From: Stomorhina lunata
Lineage: Eukaryota; Arthropoda; Insecta; Diptera; Rhiniidae
Direction: 5' to 3'
DNA length: 64,000 bases
Assembly (NCBI GenBank): GCA_933228675.1
Contig: OW121742.1
Span: 17,190,489 to 17,254,488 of the forward strand
A program made the translations under genes and the position numbers. Shown here one piece after another: positions 47,601 through 58,538 of this stretch. Each line of letters starts with the position of its first letter. Positions within the stretch are counted from its first letter, which is position 1. The notes below the pieces were generated by a model. It worked only from the letters and a program-made list of their open reading frames with translations. It ran no database searches and was not told where the DNA came from.

Positions 47601-49338
47601 TCTAAAATAGTATTTACTTAAGTTAATAACATTATAGTAGGCAATACTTTTCATCTTTAATAAGAAATTACAAAACCCTAGACACACACTCATTTATCAA
47701 ATACACTTACCTCTGGTTTGTTTATTTACACTCTTCCTCTTCTCTGATTTAGTTTCATCATCTCTCATCAAAGACAATAACAACAAATGCATGCACGAAT
47801 ATGGCGTTACTTTGCAATTTTTTTCTTCTTGCTATTTTAAGACTTTATTTTTGATTTTTGTAAGAGAAATTCATATTTCTTTTTAATTAAACACTTTTAT
47901 TTTGTTAATTAAACAGTTCTTAACATGTTGCACTAAATTTTATAATATTTTATTTACTTTTAACAAAAGTTATGCCGGTTTAAATTGGAACTAATTGTAG
48001 TGGCGTCTGATTGTTTGAACATTTTCTTATGAACTAAAGAGGAGATTAAAGAGAGAAAATAGATAAGATGAGATGACTTAGGTAGAGGGTGGCCAGATTG
48101 TGTAGAAATGTACAGAATAATCCGAATATTTATCTTTCCGTTATAATCGTATGGGGAAACGGAAACATAGGTAGGAAATTATGAAAAATAAAATAAATAA
48201 AATATAAAAAAATCTAATCACGAAAAAGACGTTAATGTTCTGATGTCGACCTGAAATTCCTGCAAGGTCAAGGACATATGTACTGTTTTTAATTTTGAAA
48301 GATTTAGAGTCTTAAAAGCTATATTATTACAGACTTATCTAATAATAATAATGTTTTTGCTAAATTTCGTTATCATATTTTTTGTAATTTGCTATTTTTT
48401 TAATCATATAAAAGGTTTCAGGGGGTGGTAAATTTATAAAATCTAATTTCCATTATGTTTCATACTCTATTTTAAATATGTATTTCATACTAAAATCAAA
48501 CTTTTCAAAGAAATTGATAAAACAAATTCTAATTTTTAACAAAAAATTTGTGTTTTCAACAAAAAAAAGAGATCAGTCATAAAATTTACAAAAAACATTA
48601 TAGTGATGTATATATACTCAACGTGAGTTAAAAGTACTCGATTTTTAATCGGTTTTAACCCATAATAAAAATTTGTCTATTTATTATTTTACTGTATTAT
48701 AAATGTGTTTAGTTTATGCTTTTATGTAACATAAACATAATTTTACATTAAGAAAAGAAGAAAAATGTTATTTTATATTAAAAACATACAAAACATTATT
48801 TAGAAATTCGAATACCCGGAGGAAACAATGAATAATTAATTCGTTGTTTTGTATATTTAACTATAAAGAGACAAGAGAGAATGACAATGTTGCCAGCATT
48901 AACATGTAAAATTGACTTGACGTATTCATTAGTTAAAGAACTGTTTTTGGATACTATTTTTTAACAATCGTTTGTTAGCCTTAAAGTATTTGGTAACTAA
49001 CGTGTTCTTTAAGCAATATTTAAGATTTTTTTAGCATAAGATCGTTAATATCTAATGGAACATTTTGGTATGGAGATGAACACAAATGTTAATAGGAATA
49101 TGAACCAAAAGTTCATAAGTTGACATATAGATGGCACCACTTTTTTTTAAATAAAATTTCTATAAATATACCCAACAGCACCATGGATAGAAAGGGTATA
49201 CACCAATACCTCACTTTGCGTTTTTCGAAGTTGCGTCGCTGCATAATTAGCACTTATTTCTACAGTGCGTCGTTAGTTTTTCGAAGTTGCGTCGTTTTAA
49301 GTTCGAGTCTTTAACAAAAAGGCTGTTCAGCAAGCTTT
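47601..49338. other. Intergenic DNA, nothing recognised
   Basis: AT-rich, no long ORF. TAGATGGCACC at 49127 is a weak CTCF-like string. Confidence 0.45.
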
Positions 49339-49559
49339 GTCTACTTTCACATCAGTCAGAGTTTGTATAAGAAAAAGCTAACAGAATTGAAATTGATACA
49401 AACCTGACCGTACTATTAAATTTACGAAAATTTTGAAAATTTGTATAAAATTTAAGGAAAATAAAAGGAAAACTGATGAAAAAAATGTTCGTGTGTGAAC
49501 GTGAATGCAGGTTCAAAAGAAAAGAAACCTAATCAAGAAAACCTAATCAAGAAAACCTA
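49339..49559. repeat. Dispersed repeat, copy 1
   Basis: Starts GTCTACTTTCACATCAGTCA and includes ACCTGACCGTACTATTAAA and AAGGAAAATAAAAGGAAAAC. It is closely related to 61407-61740. Probably a non-autonomous transposable element; terminal structure not resolved. Confidence 0.6.
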
Positions 49560-49668
49560 GGGGGTTACTGCGTATCTCGATTCGAAAATAAAACTGTTCG
49601 AATTTGTATGCTTAAAGCATTGAGTTTCGAAAATAATTTCTTTCGAATCGAAATACGCAGTAACCCCC
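49560..49668. mobile_element. Hairpin MITE copy 1, ~109 bp
   Basis: The left arm GGGGGTTACTGCGTATCTCG continues into ATTCGAAAATAA. It is mirrored by the right arm AATCGAAATACGCAGTAACC plus CCCC. Arms of about 40 bp surround a loop with TTTGTATGCTTAAAGCATTG. A second copy lies at 63062-63168. Confidence 0.7.
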
Positions 49669-50389
49669 CTGGGGCAAAATTACCGCATTCGATATCGATC
49701 GAAAACTCAGACTTTTAAGCAAATATTGTGAAGTATACTTTAGGGATGTTCAAAGTTATTTCGATGCAAAAAGTTTATTGAAATTTTTGATATTTGATTG
49801 TTTTTGAGAACATATAGTCCAATTAAAATTCTTTTACTAAATTAAATAACATTTAATATTAATATTTGTATACTTTATTTCATTCAAATATTAAGTTCAA
49901 ATTGTATGAAATTATTATCCATTTTTCGGGAATATTAAAACGGGAAAAAATATGTTTCTATTTTTAATATTAACTTTAAGCACTTATAACTTTTTACATA
50001 GTAAAGCTTTTAATACACTTTTGCTTGTAAAATATTTAAAACTTTGTTCTTGTTTTAGAAAATTTTAAATAAACAAAATCGGGTTATATACAGATCAGAT
50101 ATTAGTAAAAAATCGGTGCAATATGGGTAAAAAATAATTTTTGATATCACATGTTTTTTTTATTTTGACCTATGTATGTATTATTTGTTACATAGTATGA
50201 TTTTTCAATTGGTTGGGAAATAACAATTATATATCGTTTCAAGTAGTTTATGAGTAGGGCACTTGGGGGGCGATTGTGCCGCCCTAGTAAAATCTAGGCT
50301 CCCAGGTTCAAAACTTAAGCTCTCCAATTTGAATTTGTGGGAGAACACTCGAATTCCTTTATGCAAATCAACTCAGTTTGTGAAATATA
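49669..50389. other. Intergenic DNA left of the BEL element
   Basis: No feature recognised. Confidence 0.45.
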
Positions 50390-50394
50390 GTTTT
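50390..50394. repeat. BEL element target-site duplication, left
   Basis: GTTTT, identical to 58534-58538; a five-base duplication is usual for BEL/Pao elements. Confidence 0.8.
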
Positions 50395-50735
50395 TGTTTA
50401 GTTGAATAACTGAAATATCATTTAACTATTATTTTGCTCTATGATGTATCTATTAATATTGTGAATTATTTATGCATAAAAGCTCTCTCTTTTTCTCATC
50501 ATTGGTGAGAGGAGTTTTTAGTACATTTTAAGCTACTCATTTTTTGTAGTAATATAAGGAGTTTAATTTAAACGCAATTAGTTTTTAGTTTGAGTTCTGA
50601 CTGAATCGGCAAAAGGCAAGTCAACCCTGTGACACTAATAAAAAGTGAATTGAATATTTAATATTGTGTTTTTTTTTGTTCCCAAAATTGCATATAAAAT
50701 AATTCCAAGTATTGGACTAAGTGCTCCCCCAAACA
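50395..50735 (+). repeat. BEL 5' LTR
   Basis: Starts TGTTTAGTTG and ends CCCCCAAACA. Contains a TATA-like GCATAAAAG (about 50474) and AATAAA (about 50637), likely promoter and poly(A) signals. Confidence 0.93.
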
Positions 50736-52141
50736 TTTTCTGATCCTACGGAACCGGATTACTGGAATTATTTTATGTGGATTTTTATTTTCAGATTATA
50801 ACAAATTTTATAATTGTGTTAAATATTCAACCCAGAATTAAAAACCCATTTGGAAGTTACGCAATCAATTGGAAAGTGCTATTTAAAACAAAAACTCATT
50901 CGGAACTAACCAAGGAACAAGCAAGTAAAATTAAATAAAGTCAATTATATATAAAGGTATGTGGAATCAATTTTGTTGAATAACTTTAAAATTTTTAACA
51001 AATCGACAGACATATGTACACTTCTCGTATTATTTACATATGTACGTATTTTCTGAAACAGTTAATCTCATTTCGCCGAGAAAAAATCCCTCACTTATAA
51101 GAAACGAGTTCCACCTCAAAGGTTAACAGAAGACTGTTTAATATTAAAAATATTTGACTGTCCAAAATTACTTAGCAACATTTTCATCAACATTTTTAAT
51201 GTTTCGCAACATAATTTACAAATTACAAGAAACAATTAAAAGTTCAAAGTGCTTCAATCTAGGAGAAAACAATAGTGGAGTTTAAATTGTACAAAAGAGT
51301 TTTAACATTAAAGGTTTTATATTAAAGAGCAATTATATATACAAATCAAGCAATTATCTACATTCTCTGCAATTAATTTACAAGCGAAAGCAATTGATTT
51401 TAAAGTGTAATAAGAGAAAATTAATTATTTTTAACTTATTGATCCTTAAGAGAGTTTGAATAATATTTGCGGCTATCAATCGATTACTCTTTATTGTTAT
51501 TAATTAATCGTCTACAAAAGTCAAAATAATGTACACTGTTTGCACATAATTGCCAAGTGATTTTAATTTACACAGTTACAGAAGAGAATGATTATATATC
51601 ACTTCTCTTTATATGATAAAACATTGCTCTAATTAATATATTGTAATCGCGCTCACCTCCCTTAATTATTTTTTTGTTGATGAAAACAAGCAGTTTTTAG
51701 TGGCTTAGAAGTGATAAAGAAATAAAAGAGACATTTATCATACAAAACTTTCAAAAACTCTCTTATAATAACTGTTTTCATTCTTTGTCAACATTTATAT
51801 ATATTTATATATATCAACATTTACTCACTGAGAAAAAAAATACACGCTGAAATCAATAACGAAAATAATTTTATTGTTGTTATTGTGAAATAAAAAATCT
51901 TTTTTTCGAATTTTGTTTTGATTTTAAGTTCGTTTTAGATACTTTTTAATTTTCTAAATATACTTAATATATCCATACCTATTGATTTATATCGATATCC
52001 CAGCAAACATTTTTGTTTCAAGAACACTTTTTTTAAAAAACGGGAAGTTACTTTATTTTTCACGGTTAATTGTTGGTAATCGATATAATCTACTCTTGTT
52101 ATTGTTCCTTTTATCCCATTTCACTATTTTCCGTTTGAAAA
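50736..52141 (+). other. BEL leader (5' UTR)
   Basis: 1.4 kb between the LTR and the Gag-Pol start. It contains a good splice donor, AAAG|GTATGT at 50957, which could generate a subgenomic mRNA using the acceptor at 57408. The small open frame at 51982 overlaps Gag in another frame and is not called. Confidence 0.6.
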
Positions 52142-55100
52142 ATGACCGAGTTAAACGCTTTCATTAGGGCATCAGACCGCGTCGTTCAATTCTATGCTTA
52201 CTTTTCCTCAATTGCACACGATGAACATACTTTACACACCTTACCAGTGCAAAAAGATGAAATTCTTCATCTGTGGTCTTCTCTTCGGACAATTTATGAC
52301 GAACTCTTAGCCGAGCTTGAAGCTGAAGATATTAACGTGGCTTTGGCGACGGTGCAAAACAAATATTATGTGGCTTATGAAGCTCATCTTAAATGCTTGT
52401 CAAAAGCAAATGAGCTGATTGATCAGCTTTCAACTAAAGCTACTCCTCCTCCTGACAACATTGTGTTACCAAATGCCTCTACTCCCAATATATCGTTGCC
52501 ACCCTGTGATACAGACATTTTTTATGGAGACTATGTCTCTTGGCCAACGTTCAGAGACATGTTCTCCGCGTTGTACAAGAATAACCCCCGACTATCTCCT
52601 GTAGAAAAACTATATCACTTGCTGAAGAAGACCCAAAACGAAGCTCGTGATATAGTTAAATCTTGCCCATTGACTAACGCAGGGTTCGAAATGGCCTGGA
52701 ACAATTTAGTTGAAAGATATGAAAACAAAGAGGTGCTTCTCAATGCCCAATTGAAGACTCTCTTTAATTTAAACCCCATTCACAAGGAAACAGGTCCCAG
52801 CATAAAGGCTCTTCAACGTACAATTAATGATTGTATTACCAATTTATCGCTTCTTAGCATTGACACGGAGAAATGGGATGTTATATTTGTGTATTTATGC
52901 TCATCATGCGTCTCAGATGTTACTCTCGATTTGTGGAAACAACACCAACGAACGATTCCTGATTTACCCACTTGGAGACAGATGAATGACTTCCTTACAT
53001 CTCGATATCAGACTTTGGAATCCTTTGCCGATCTTAGGTCTTCTAAACCCTCTTTCAACTCGATGAAGACTACACCCCCTACAAAATCCCAAGGTTATAA
53101 AGATGTTAAAAAGTTCAATTCATACCATACCAACGTAACCCAAAATAAATCTCAAAAATGTTCTCTTTGTTCAGATTCACACCCCCTTCGTTTCTGCCCA
53201 ATATTTCTTAAAATGTCTATAGATGAGCGGTTGTCTTTAGTTAAGAAGCAAAAACGTTGTAACAATTGCTTAGCATCCTCCCATGAGTACAAAAAGTGTC
53301 AAAGTCAATATCTTTGTTCTTTTTGTAAACAAAAACACCACACTCTTCTTCATCGCACCTCAACTTCTCATGTTAACCAAGCTCAACATTGCAGCCAAAC
53401 TCCTCCAGTTTCGACATCTCGTGCCGTTACAACCCCCGATGATCAACCATCAACCTCTTCTGCTGCATTAGCCAGAACACACAAAACATTCACAACTCGA
53501 TTACAGTCCACTCCTTATGTCTCAATACTCCTTGGTACAGCGTTAGTAGATGTTTGTGTAGGTGAAGTTAGATTTACTTGTCGTGCTTTGATAGACCCCG
53601 CTTCGGAAGCATCGTTTATTTCTGCCTCTCTTCAAAAGAAACTGTCATTGCCGACAAGATGCTCTCAGACGCAAGTGATTGGTCTAAACGGTTCGGTCAC
53701 CGCCACCTCTAGCCAAACTTGTTCCATCGCATTAGGTTCTCCAATAGATAATAACTTTTCGATAAAAATAGATGCTTTTGTGGTTCGAAAAGTTACTGGT
53801 CAATTACCATATAAGGATATTCTCTCTTCTCTACAAACCAAATTCGACGGCTTGAAATTTGCAGATTACGATGACCGAAAGGGATCTCAAATTGATATCC
53901 TATTAGGAGGAGATATTTACCCACACGTGATCCGCGATGGTATTAAATGGGACCATGAAAACCATCTTGTCGCACAAAAAACCATATTCGGATGGATTGT
54001 GACTGGTCAGGTTGTTTCATCAACTCCCACCCCAACTGTTTCTTCATTTTACAATGAATTGGATCTTAACTTTCAGTTAACGCGGTTCTGGGAACTTGAG
54101 GAAGTACCAGAAATAAGTCGCCTCTCAGAAGAAGATCTTTATTGCGAAGATCTTTACAAAAGGACCACATATCGAAATGATGAAGGAAGATTCGTAGTTT
54201 CACTCCCATTTAGAAAGGAGTTTCCCCTTGCAAAAAACCTTGGTTACTCACGTAATCTGGCCATTGCTCAATATCTTCGTAATGAAGCCCGTTTATTAAA
54301 ACAACTCGATGACAAATCAAACTATGATAAAGTCATCACCGAATATCTTACCCTTAAGCATATGAAGAGAATTCACCCCGATTTGTCCGCAAGCTCTAAT
54401 ACTTCGTATTATCTTCCCCATCATGCTGTCATTAAACCTGACAGCACAACAACTAAGCTCCGAGTCGTTTTCAACGCCTCAAACCCCTCGTCTAACGGGA
54501 CTAGTTTGAATGACATACTCTATTCTGGCCCCGTTTTACAAGTTGATCTCAATACCCTAATTCTTAGATGGCGTTTGTTTCGATATGTTTTCAACGCTGA
54601 TATAGAGAAAATGTATCGACAAATTCTTGTCAACAACAAGCAAACCCCTTATCAACGCATAATCTTTCGAAACTCACCCGATGAACAATTAATGGACTTC
54701 GAAATGCGCACAGTTACTTTTGGAGTAAATTGCGCCCCATACCTAGCAATTCGAACATTGCTGGAGCTAGCCAATCATTGTGAATCTGAGCACCCCATCG
54801 TATCCGAAGTTCTAAGGCGTTATATGTATGTTGATGACGTACTCTTTGGCTCACATGATCTGGAATCTGCAACTCAAGCTCGTAAAGACTTGACTAAAGT
54901 CCTAAGCTCAGCTGGATTTTCTTTGAGAAAATGGACTGCAAACAATCAACATATTCTTAGTGATATTTCCCCGGATCATCTTCTCGATTCCAATTTTCTA
55001 AATTTGTCGGATTCCAGCACGTCGAAAACATTAGGTCTAAGGTGGAACGCAGGGCGTGATTTCTTTTATTTTAAACCCTCTAAATTTTCAACTGAAAGTG

Positions 55101-57391
55101 TTTTTACTAAAAGAGCGGTGCTATCCGATATAGCAAAACTTTTTGATCCCGCCGGATGGCTGGCCCCCAAGATAATCGTTGCAAAGATTATCATGCAGCA
55201 AATTTGGAAGGACCAGACGGATTGGGATGAAATAATATCTCCACAAATCTTAAAACAGTGGCAACACTTTCTCGAAGACTACCCCAATATAGAACAAATC
55301 AAGATTCCGCGTTTCGTTGAATATAACCCTTCTTTTTCTATTGAATTGCACGGATTCTGTGATGCGTCGGAAAGAGCATATGCTGCTACGTTGTATCTTC
55401 GTGTTGAAAACCCTAAAGGCGAAGTTCACACCCACCTGCTAGCAGCAAAAACCAAAGTTTCCCCCATTAAATTTATAACTTTACCCCGAAAAGAACTTTG
55501 CGGTGCTGTGCTTATGGCAAAAATGTTTAAAACAATACAGACCCAGTTGAACTTTGGAAACCCTCGCATCTGTATGTGGACAGACTCCACTATAGTGCTA
55601 TCATGGCTTCAGAAACCCCCGAATTATTGGAATACATTCGTCGCAAATCGTGTCTCAGCAATCATTAAGGTATTAGACACAGACGTTTGGTTTCATGTAG
55701 ACTCGAAAGACAACCCCGCCGATCTGGCCTCCCGTGGGATCGCAGCTAGGGAATTGATCTCAAATAGCCTTTGGTGGCATGGGCCTCCATGGCTAAAATT
55801 ATCTCACTCATCTTGGCCAACTTATAAGTTTAATCTAGAAACCCAAGAAGAAATGAAACCCGTTAGATCCCACGTTAATCAAGTGGTTTCAACAGATATT
55901 CTGGATCGTTTCTCGGATCTAGCAAGAGCCATGCGTGTGATCTGCTATGTTTTTCGATTTTTTCATCGGACCTCTCAATCTCATCACTCTACCTTTGCTA
56001 CAACCCACTTGAATCAATCCGAACTCAATCACGTCAAGAACAGATTAATTATCTTATGTCAACGACTACACTTTCCAGAATACGAGATTCTGCATCAAGG
56101 GTTGCCCGTACCACGTAAAAGTGATCTTTTGACATTAAACCCCTTTATAGACTCTAAAGGATTCATGAGAGTAAATGGCAGATTATCCCAATCACCGGTA
56201 CTCACTTATGACGAACGGTTCCCAAAAATATTACCCTACAATGCCAAATTCACTCGACTTTATCTCGAACTGATTCACAAAACATCAGTTCACGGCGAAA
56301 ATTCCCTCTTACTGCGACTAATGCGAATTGAATTTTGGGTCCCGAAACTTAAGAACCTCACTAAAACGATTGTTCGAAACTGCAAAGAATGTGTTTTGCA
56401 GAAGCATCTCCGCAGTCAACAGATTATGGGATCACTACCACCGGAAAGAACGACTTTAACACGCCCGTTTACTAACACAGGAGTAGACTTTGCAGGCCCG
56501 TTCGACATAAAGTCTTATGCTGGACGAGGATGCAAATTAACGAAGGGCTATGTACTCGTCTTTGTGTGCCTAGCAACAAAGGCCATTCACTTGGAAGTCA
56601 CAAGCGAGATTTCCACCCCCGCTTTTATGGCAGCATTTGCAAGGTTTTTCTCCCGTCGTGGGTGTCCACACTCAATTTATTCGGACAATGGAACTGCATT
56701 TGTTGGCGCATCGAATATTTTGGTTAAGGATAAGAACGATTTTATCTCCCTTGTTAGACAATCCCTGATGTCGCAAAATGCTTTTCAATCAATTGAGTGG
56801 CATTTTATCCCCCCTGGTGCTCCACATATGGGTGGTATTTGGGAGGCTGGTGTAAAGAGCTTTAAAGCTCACTTAAAAAAGGTAACTCATGCCCAAAAAA
56901 TGACTCATGAGGAATTTTCCACGATGCTTTCTCGGATAGAAGCTTGTTTGAATTCTCGACCTCTAAGTCCTATGACGGACAATCCATCAGATATCGTTGC
57001 TCTAACCCCAGGACATTTTTTAATAGGATCCCCCCTTTTATCACCTGCTGAGCCAGATATCTCTCAGAACTCGTTAAGTTATGCCAATAGATGGCAAAAA
57101 CTCAAAATTCTTCACCATAATTTCGCTCTAAGATGGAAAGAAGAATATCTGAAAGAGCTTCATAAGAGAACTAAGTGGAAGTATCCCCAGCGCGACTTCG
57201 CAGAAAAGGACCTTGTAGTTATTCGACGTGACAATTTGCCACCAAACCAGTGGAGATTAGGTCGTGTAGAAAAAGTTATATATGGCCCGGACTCTAGAGT
57301 TAGAGTTTGCGAAGTTCGTACATCTACTGGACTTATAACCCGACCGATTGTTAAATTAGTTTTACTACCCCCTGTAAACAACAATAATTAA
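52142..57391 (+). CDS. BEL/Pao Gag-Pol polyprotein
   Basis: 1749-residue uninterrupted polyprotein. In order it has an N-terminal Gag coiled region, DUF1759 Gag domain (about 120-260, DIFYGDYVSWPTFRDMF), and Cys/His-rich nucleocapsid knuckles (about 339-405, CSLCSDSHPLRFC, CNNCLASSH). Next come a retropepsin of the DUF1758 type (around 480, ALIDPASEASFIS) and a reverse transcriptase with YVDD at 896-899. RNase H/Peptidase_A17 follows (about 1070-1200, FCDASERAY and MWTDSTIVLSW). The integrase has an HHCC zinc-binding region (about 1379-1417) and a catalytic core (VDFAGPF, YSDNGTAF, GGIWEAGVKSFK), and the protein ends in a DUF5641-like domain (about 1640-1740). It makes the virus-like particle and copies and inserts the element. 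Start chosen at the first Met of the frame; no stops or frameshifts. Confidence 0.96.
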   Translation: MTELNAFIRASDRVVQFYAYFSSIAHDEHTLHTLPVQKDEILHLWSSLRTIYDELLAELEAEDINVALATVQNKYYVAYEAHLKCLSKANELIDQLSTKATPPPDNIVLPNASTPNISLPPCDTDIFYGDYVSWPTFRDMFSALYKNNPRLSPVEKLYHLLKKTQNEARDIVKSCPLTNAGFEMAWNNLVERYENKEVLLNAQLKTLFNLNPIHKETGPSIKALQRTINDCITNLSLLSIDTEKWDVIFVYLCSSCVSDVTLDLWKQHQRTIPDLPTWRQMNDFLTSRYQTLESFADLRSSKPSFNSMKTTPPTKSQGYKDVKKFNSYHTNVTQNKSQKCSLCSDSHPLRFCPIFLKMSIDERLSLVKKQKRCNNCLASSHEYKKCQSQYLCSFCKQKHHTLLHRTSTSHVNQAQHCSQTPPVSTSRAVTTPDDQPSTSSAALARTHKTFTTRLQSTPYVSILLGTALVDVCVGEVRFTCRALIDPASEASFISASLQKKLSLPTRCSQTQVIGLNGSVTATSSQTCSIALGSPIDNNFSIKIDAFVVRKVTGQLPYKDILSSLQTKFDGLKFADYDDRKGSQIDILLGGDIYPHVIRDGIKWDHENHLVAQKTIFGWIVTGQVVSSTPTPTVSSFYNELDLNFQLTRFWELEEVPEISRLSEEDLYCEDLYKRTTYRNDEGRFVVSLPFRKEFPLAKNLGYSRNLAIAQYLRNEARLLKQLDDKSNYDKVITEYLTLKHMKRIHPDLSASSNTSYYLPHHAVIKPDSTTTKLRVVFNASNPSSNGTSLNDILYSGPVLQVDLNTLILRWRLFRYVFNADIEKMYRQILVNNKQTPYQRIIFRNSPDEQLMDFEMRTVTFGVNCAPYLAIRTLLELANHCESEHPIVSEVLRRYMYVDDVLFGSHDLESATQARKDLTKVLSSAGFSLRKWTANNQHILSDISPDHLLDSNFLNLSDSSTSKTLGLRWNAGRDFFYFKPSKFSTESVFTKRAVLSDIAKLFDPAGWLAPKIIVAKIIMQQIWKDQTDWDEIISPQILKQWQHFLEDYPNIEQIKIPRFVEYNPSFSIELHGFCDASERAYAATLYLRVENPKGEVHTHLLAAKTKVSPIKFITLPRKELCGAVLMAKMFKTIQTQLNFGNPRICMWTDSTIVLSWLQKPPNYWNTFVANRVSAIIKVLDTDVWFHVDSKDNPADLASRGIAARELISNSLWWHGPPWLKLSHSSWPTYKFNLETQEEMKPVRSHVNQVVSTDILDRFSDLARAMRVICYVFRFFHRTSQSHHSTFATTHLNQSELNHVKNRLIILCQRLHFPEYEILHQGLPVPRKSDLLTLNPFIDSKGFMRVNGRLSQSPVLTYDERFPKILPYNAKFTRLYLELIHKTSVHGENSLLLRLMRIEFWVPKLKNLTKTIVRNCKECVLQKHLRSQQIMGSLPPERTTLTRPFTNTGVDFAGPFDIKSYAGRGCKLTKGYVLVFVCLATKAIHLEVTSEISTPAFMAAFARFFSRRGCPHSIYSDNGTAFVGASNILVKDKNDFISLVRQSLMSQNAFQSIEWHFIPPGAPHMGGIWEAGVKSFKAHLKKVTHAQKMTHEEFSTMLSRIEACLNSRPLSPMTDNPSDIVALTPGHFLIGSPLLSPAEPDISQNSLSYANRWQKLKILHHNFALRWKEEYLKELHKRTKWKYPQRDFAEKDLVVIRRDNLPPNQWRLGRVEKVIYGPDSRVRVCEVRTSTGLITRPIVKLVLLPPVNNNN

Positions 57392-57407
57392 CTATTTTAC
57401 CTTTTCA

Positions 57408-57409
57408 GC
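57408..57409 (+). promoter_or_regulatory. Putative splice acceptor before BEL ORF2
   Basis: CTATTTTACCTTTTCAG|CTAAGATG: pyrimidine tract and CAG five bases before the ORF2 start. It would pair with the leader donor at 50957. The signals are seen; use is inferred. Confidence 0.45.
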
Positions 57410-57413
57410 TAAG

Positions 57414-57959
57414 ATGACTACCCCACCTAGGCGCTTGAGAACCAACCGCATCACCAGAACCGATGCCTCAAATAGCCACAGTAACACCTTGTCCCTTCGC
57501 TCTAGGACTAATAGTGACGGATCTACAAATATTCAAAACGGTTCTTTGTCTGGTCGCCAAAGAAGACTTAAGGACTGCAGATATTGTAACAAAGATCATC
57601 CCTTAAGGAAATGTTTACGTTTTAAACGATTATCAGTACGGGATAGACTCAAGGTAGTCCGAAAATACGGCTACTGTTACAATTGTCTCGCTCATTCACA
57701 TTTTCTGCAGAATTGTCGGTGCCGGGATAGATGCCGAGAATGCCTTTCCAACCACCATACACTTCTTCATTATAATAGAAAAGACCGAAAAAGACACAAT
57801 AACCGACTTCAAGGACATAGCAAAGAAAACCTTCAACATCAAGAAAAACATCAACAGCCTCAATCAACACAACTACAAACCAGCTATTCTGTAAACCCAC
57901 AACCTGGACTTGGCTCCTCCAGCTTCCCAACCATTGTAATCAACGTCACATCTAAATAG
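57414..57959 (+). CDS. BEL ORF2, small basic zinc-knuckle protein in env position
   Basis: 181-residue ORF starting 20 nt after the Gag-Pol stop. The centre (about residues 58-120) has clustered Cys/His motifs (CRYCNKDHPLRKC, CYNCLAHSHFLQNC, CRDRCREC, HHTLLHY). They parallel in order and spacing the nucleocapsid region of the Gag-Pol of the same element (CSLCSDSHPLRFC, CNNCLASSH, CSFCKQKHHTLLH). The flanks are Arg/Ser/Asn/Gln-rich and probably disordered. There is no signal peptide or membrane segment, so it is not an envelope protein. It may be an RNA-binding chaperone duplicated from gag; function inferred. Expression probably needs splicing or reinitiation. No frame disruption. Confidence 0.8.
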   Translation: MTTPPRRLRTNRITRTDASNSHSNTLSLRSRTNSDGSTNIQNGSLSGRQRRLKDCRYCNKDHPLRKCLRFKRLSVRDRLKVVRKYGYCYNCLAHSHFLQNCRCRDRCRECLSNHHTLLHYNRKDRKRHNNRLQGHSKENLQHQEKHQQPQSTQLQTSYSVNPQPGLGSSSFPTIVINVTSK

Positions 57960-58192
57960 TTTTTTTGGTTTACAATTTTATTTCTAACTAAAACATTATG
58001 CTTATAAAAGTACAAATTTATGAATTAATTATATACTTACTTATATACCTTATTGATCTTCTACTTATGTACATACTAATTTTTTGATAACTTGAATTTT
58101 ATAATTTTGAAAAAAAAAAAAAAAAAAATCTAAATCTAAATCTTCTCCAACTCCTTCAGCAAGGTATTGCATTCCTGCAAGAGGGGGCGGGA
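57960..58192 (+). other. BEL 3' region and polypurine tract
   Basis: Non-coding, with an A-run near 58110-58128. GCAAGAGGGGGCGGGA at 58177-58192, directly before the right LTR, is the polypurine tract that primes plus-strand synthesis. Confidence 0.8.
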
Positions 58193-58533
58193 TGTTTAGT
58201 TGAATAACTGAAATATCATTTAACTATTATTTTGCTCTATGATGTATCTATTAATATTGTGAATTATTTATGCATAAAAGCTCTCTCTTTTTCTCATCAT
58301 TGGTGAGAGGAGTTTTTAGTACATTTTAAGCTACTCATTTTTTGTAGTAATATAAGGAGTTTAATTTAAACGCAATTAGTTTTTAGTTTGAGTTCTGACT
58401 GAATCGGCAAAAGGCAAGTCAACCCTGTGACACTAATAAAAAGTGAATTGAATATTTAATATTGTGTTTTTTTTTGTTCCCAAAATTGCATATAAAATAA
58501 TTCCAAGTATTGGACTAAGTGCTCCCCCAAACA
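58193..58533 (+). repeat. BEL 3' LTR
   Basis: Same length and sequence as the 5' LTR on direct reading, including the T9 run. Confidence 0.93.
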
Positions 58534-58538
58534 GTTTT
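58534..58538. repeat. BEL element target-site duplication, right
   Basis: GTTTT, identical to 50390-50394. Confidence 0.8.

Larger units (their letters stand above)
50395..58533 (+). mobile_element. Complete BEL/Pao LTR retrotransposon, 8139 bp
   Basis: Two 341-bp LTRs (TG...CA) read as identical. They are bracketed by 5-bp duplications, with a polypurine tract before the right LTR and a 1.4-kb leader. Gag-Pol is one ORF with BEL-type protease, reverse transcriptase, RNase H and integrase, followed by a second zinc-knuckle ORF. The order protease-RT-RNaseH-integrase and the DUF1759/DUF1758 signatures place it in BEL/Pao. A primer-binding site could not be assigned to a specific tRNA. All parts are intact, consistent with a young, possibly active copy. 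Confidence 0.95.

Noticed and set aside
50736..50760. Primer-binding site directly after the 5' LTR
   Set aside because: The sequence TTTTCTGATCCTACGGAACC could not be matched with confidence to a tRNA 3' end from memory, so no site is called.
57649..57930. 93-aa minus-strand frame opposite BEL ORF2
   Set aside because: Shadow of ORF2; the plus-strand frame has the zinc-knuckle motifs.
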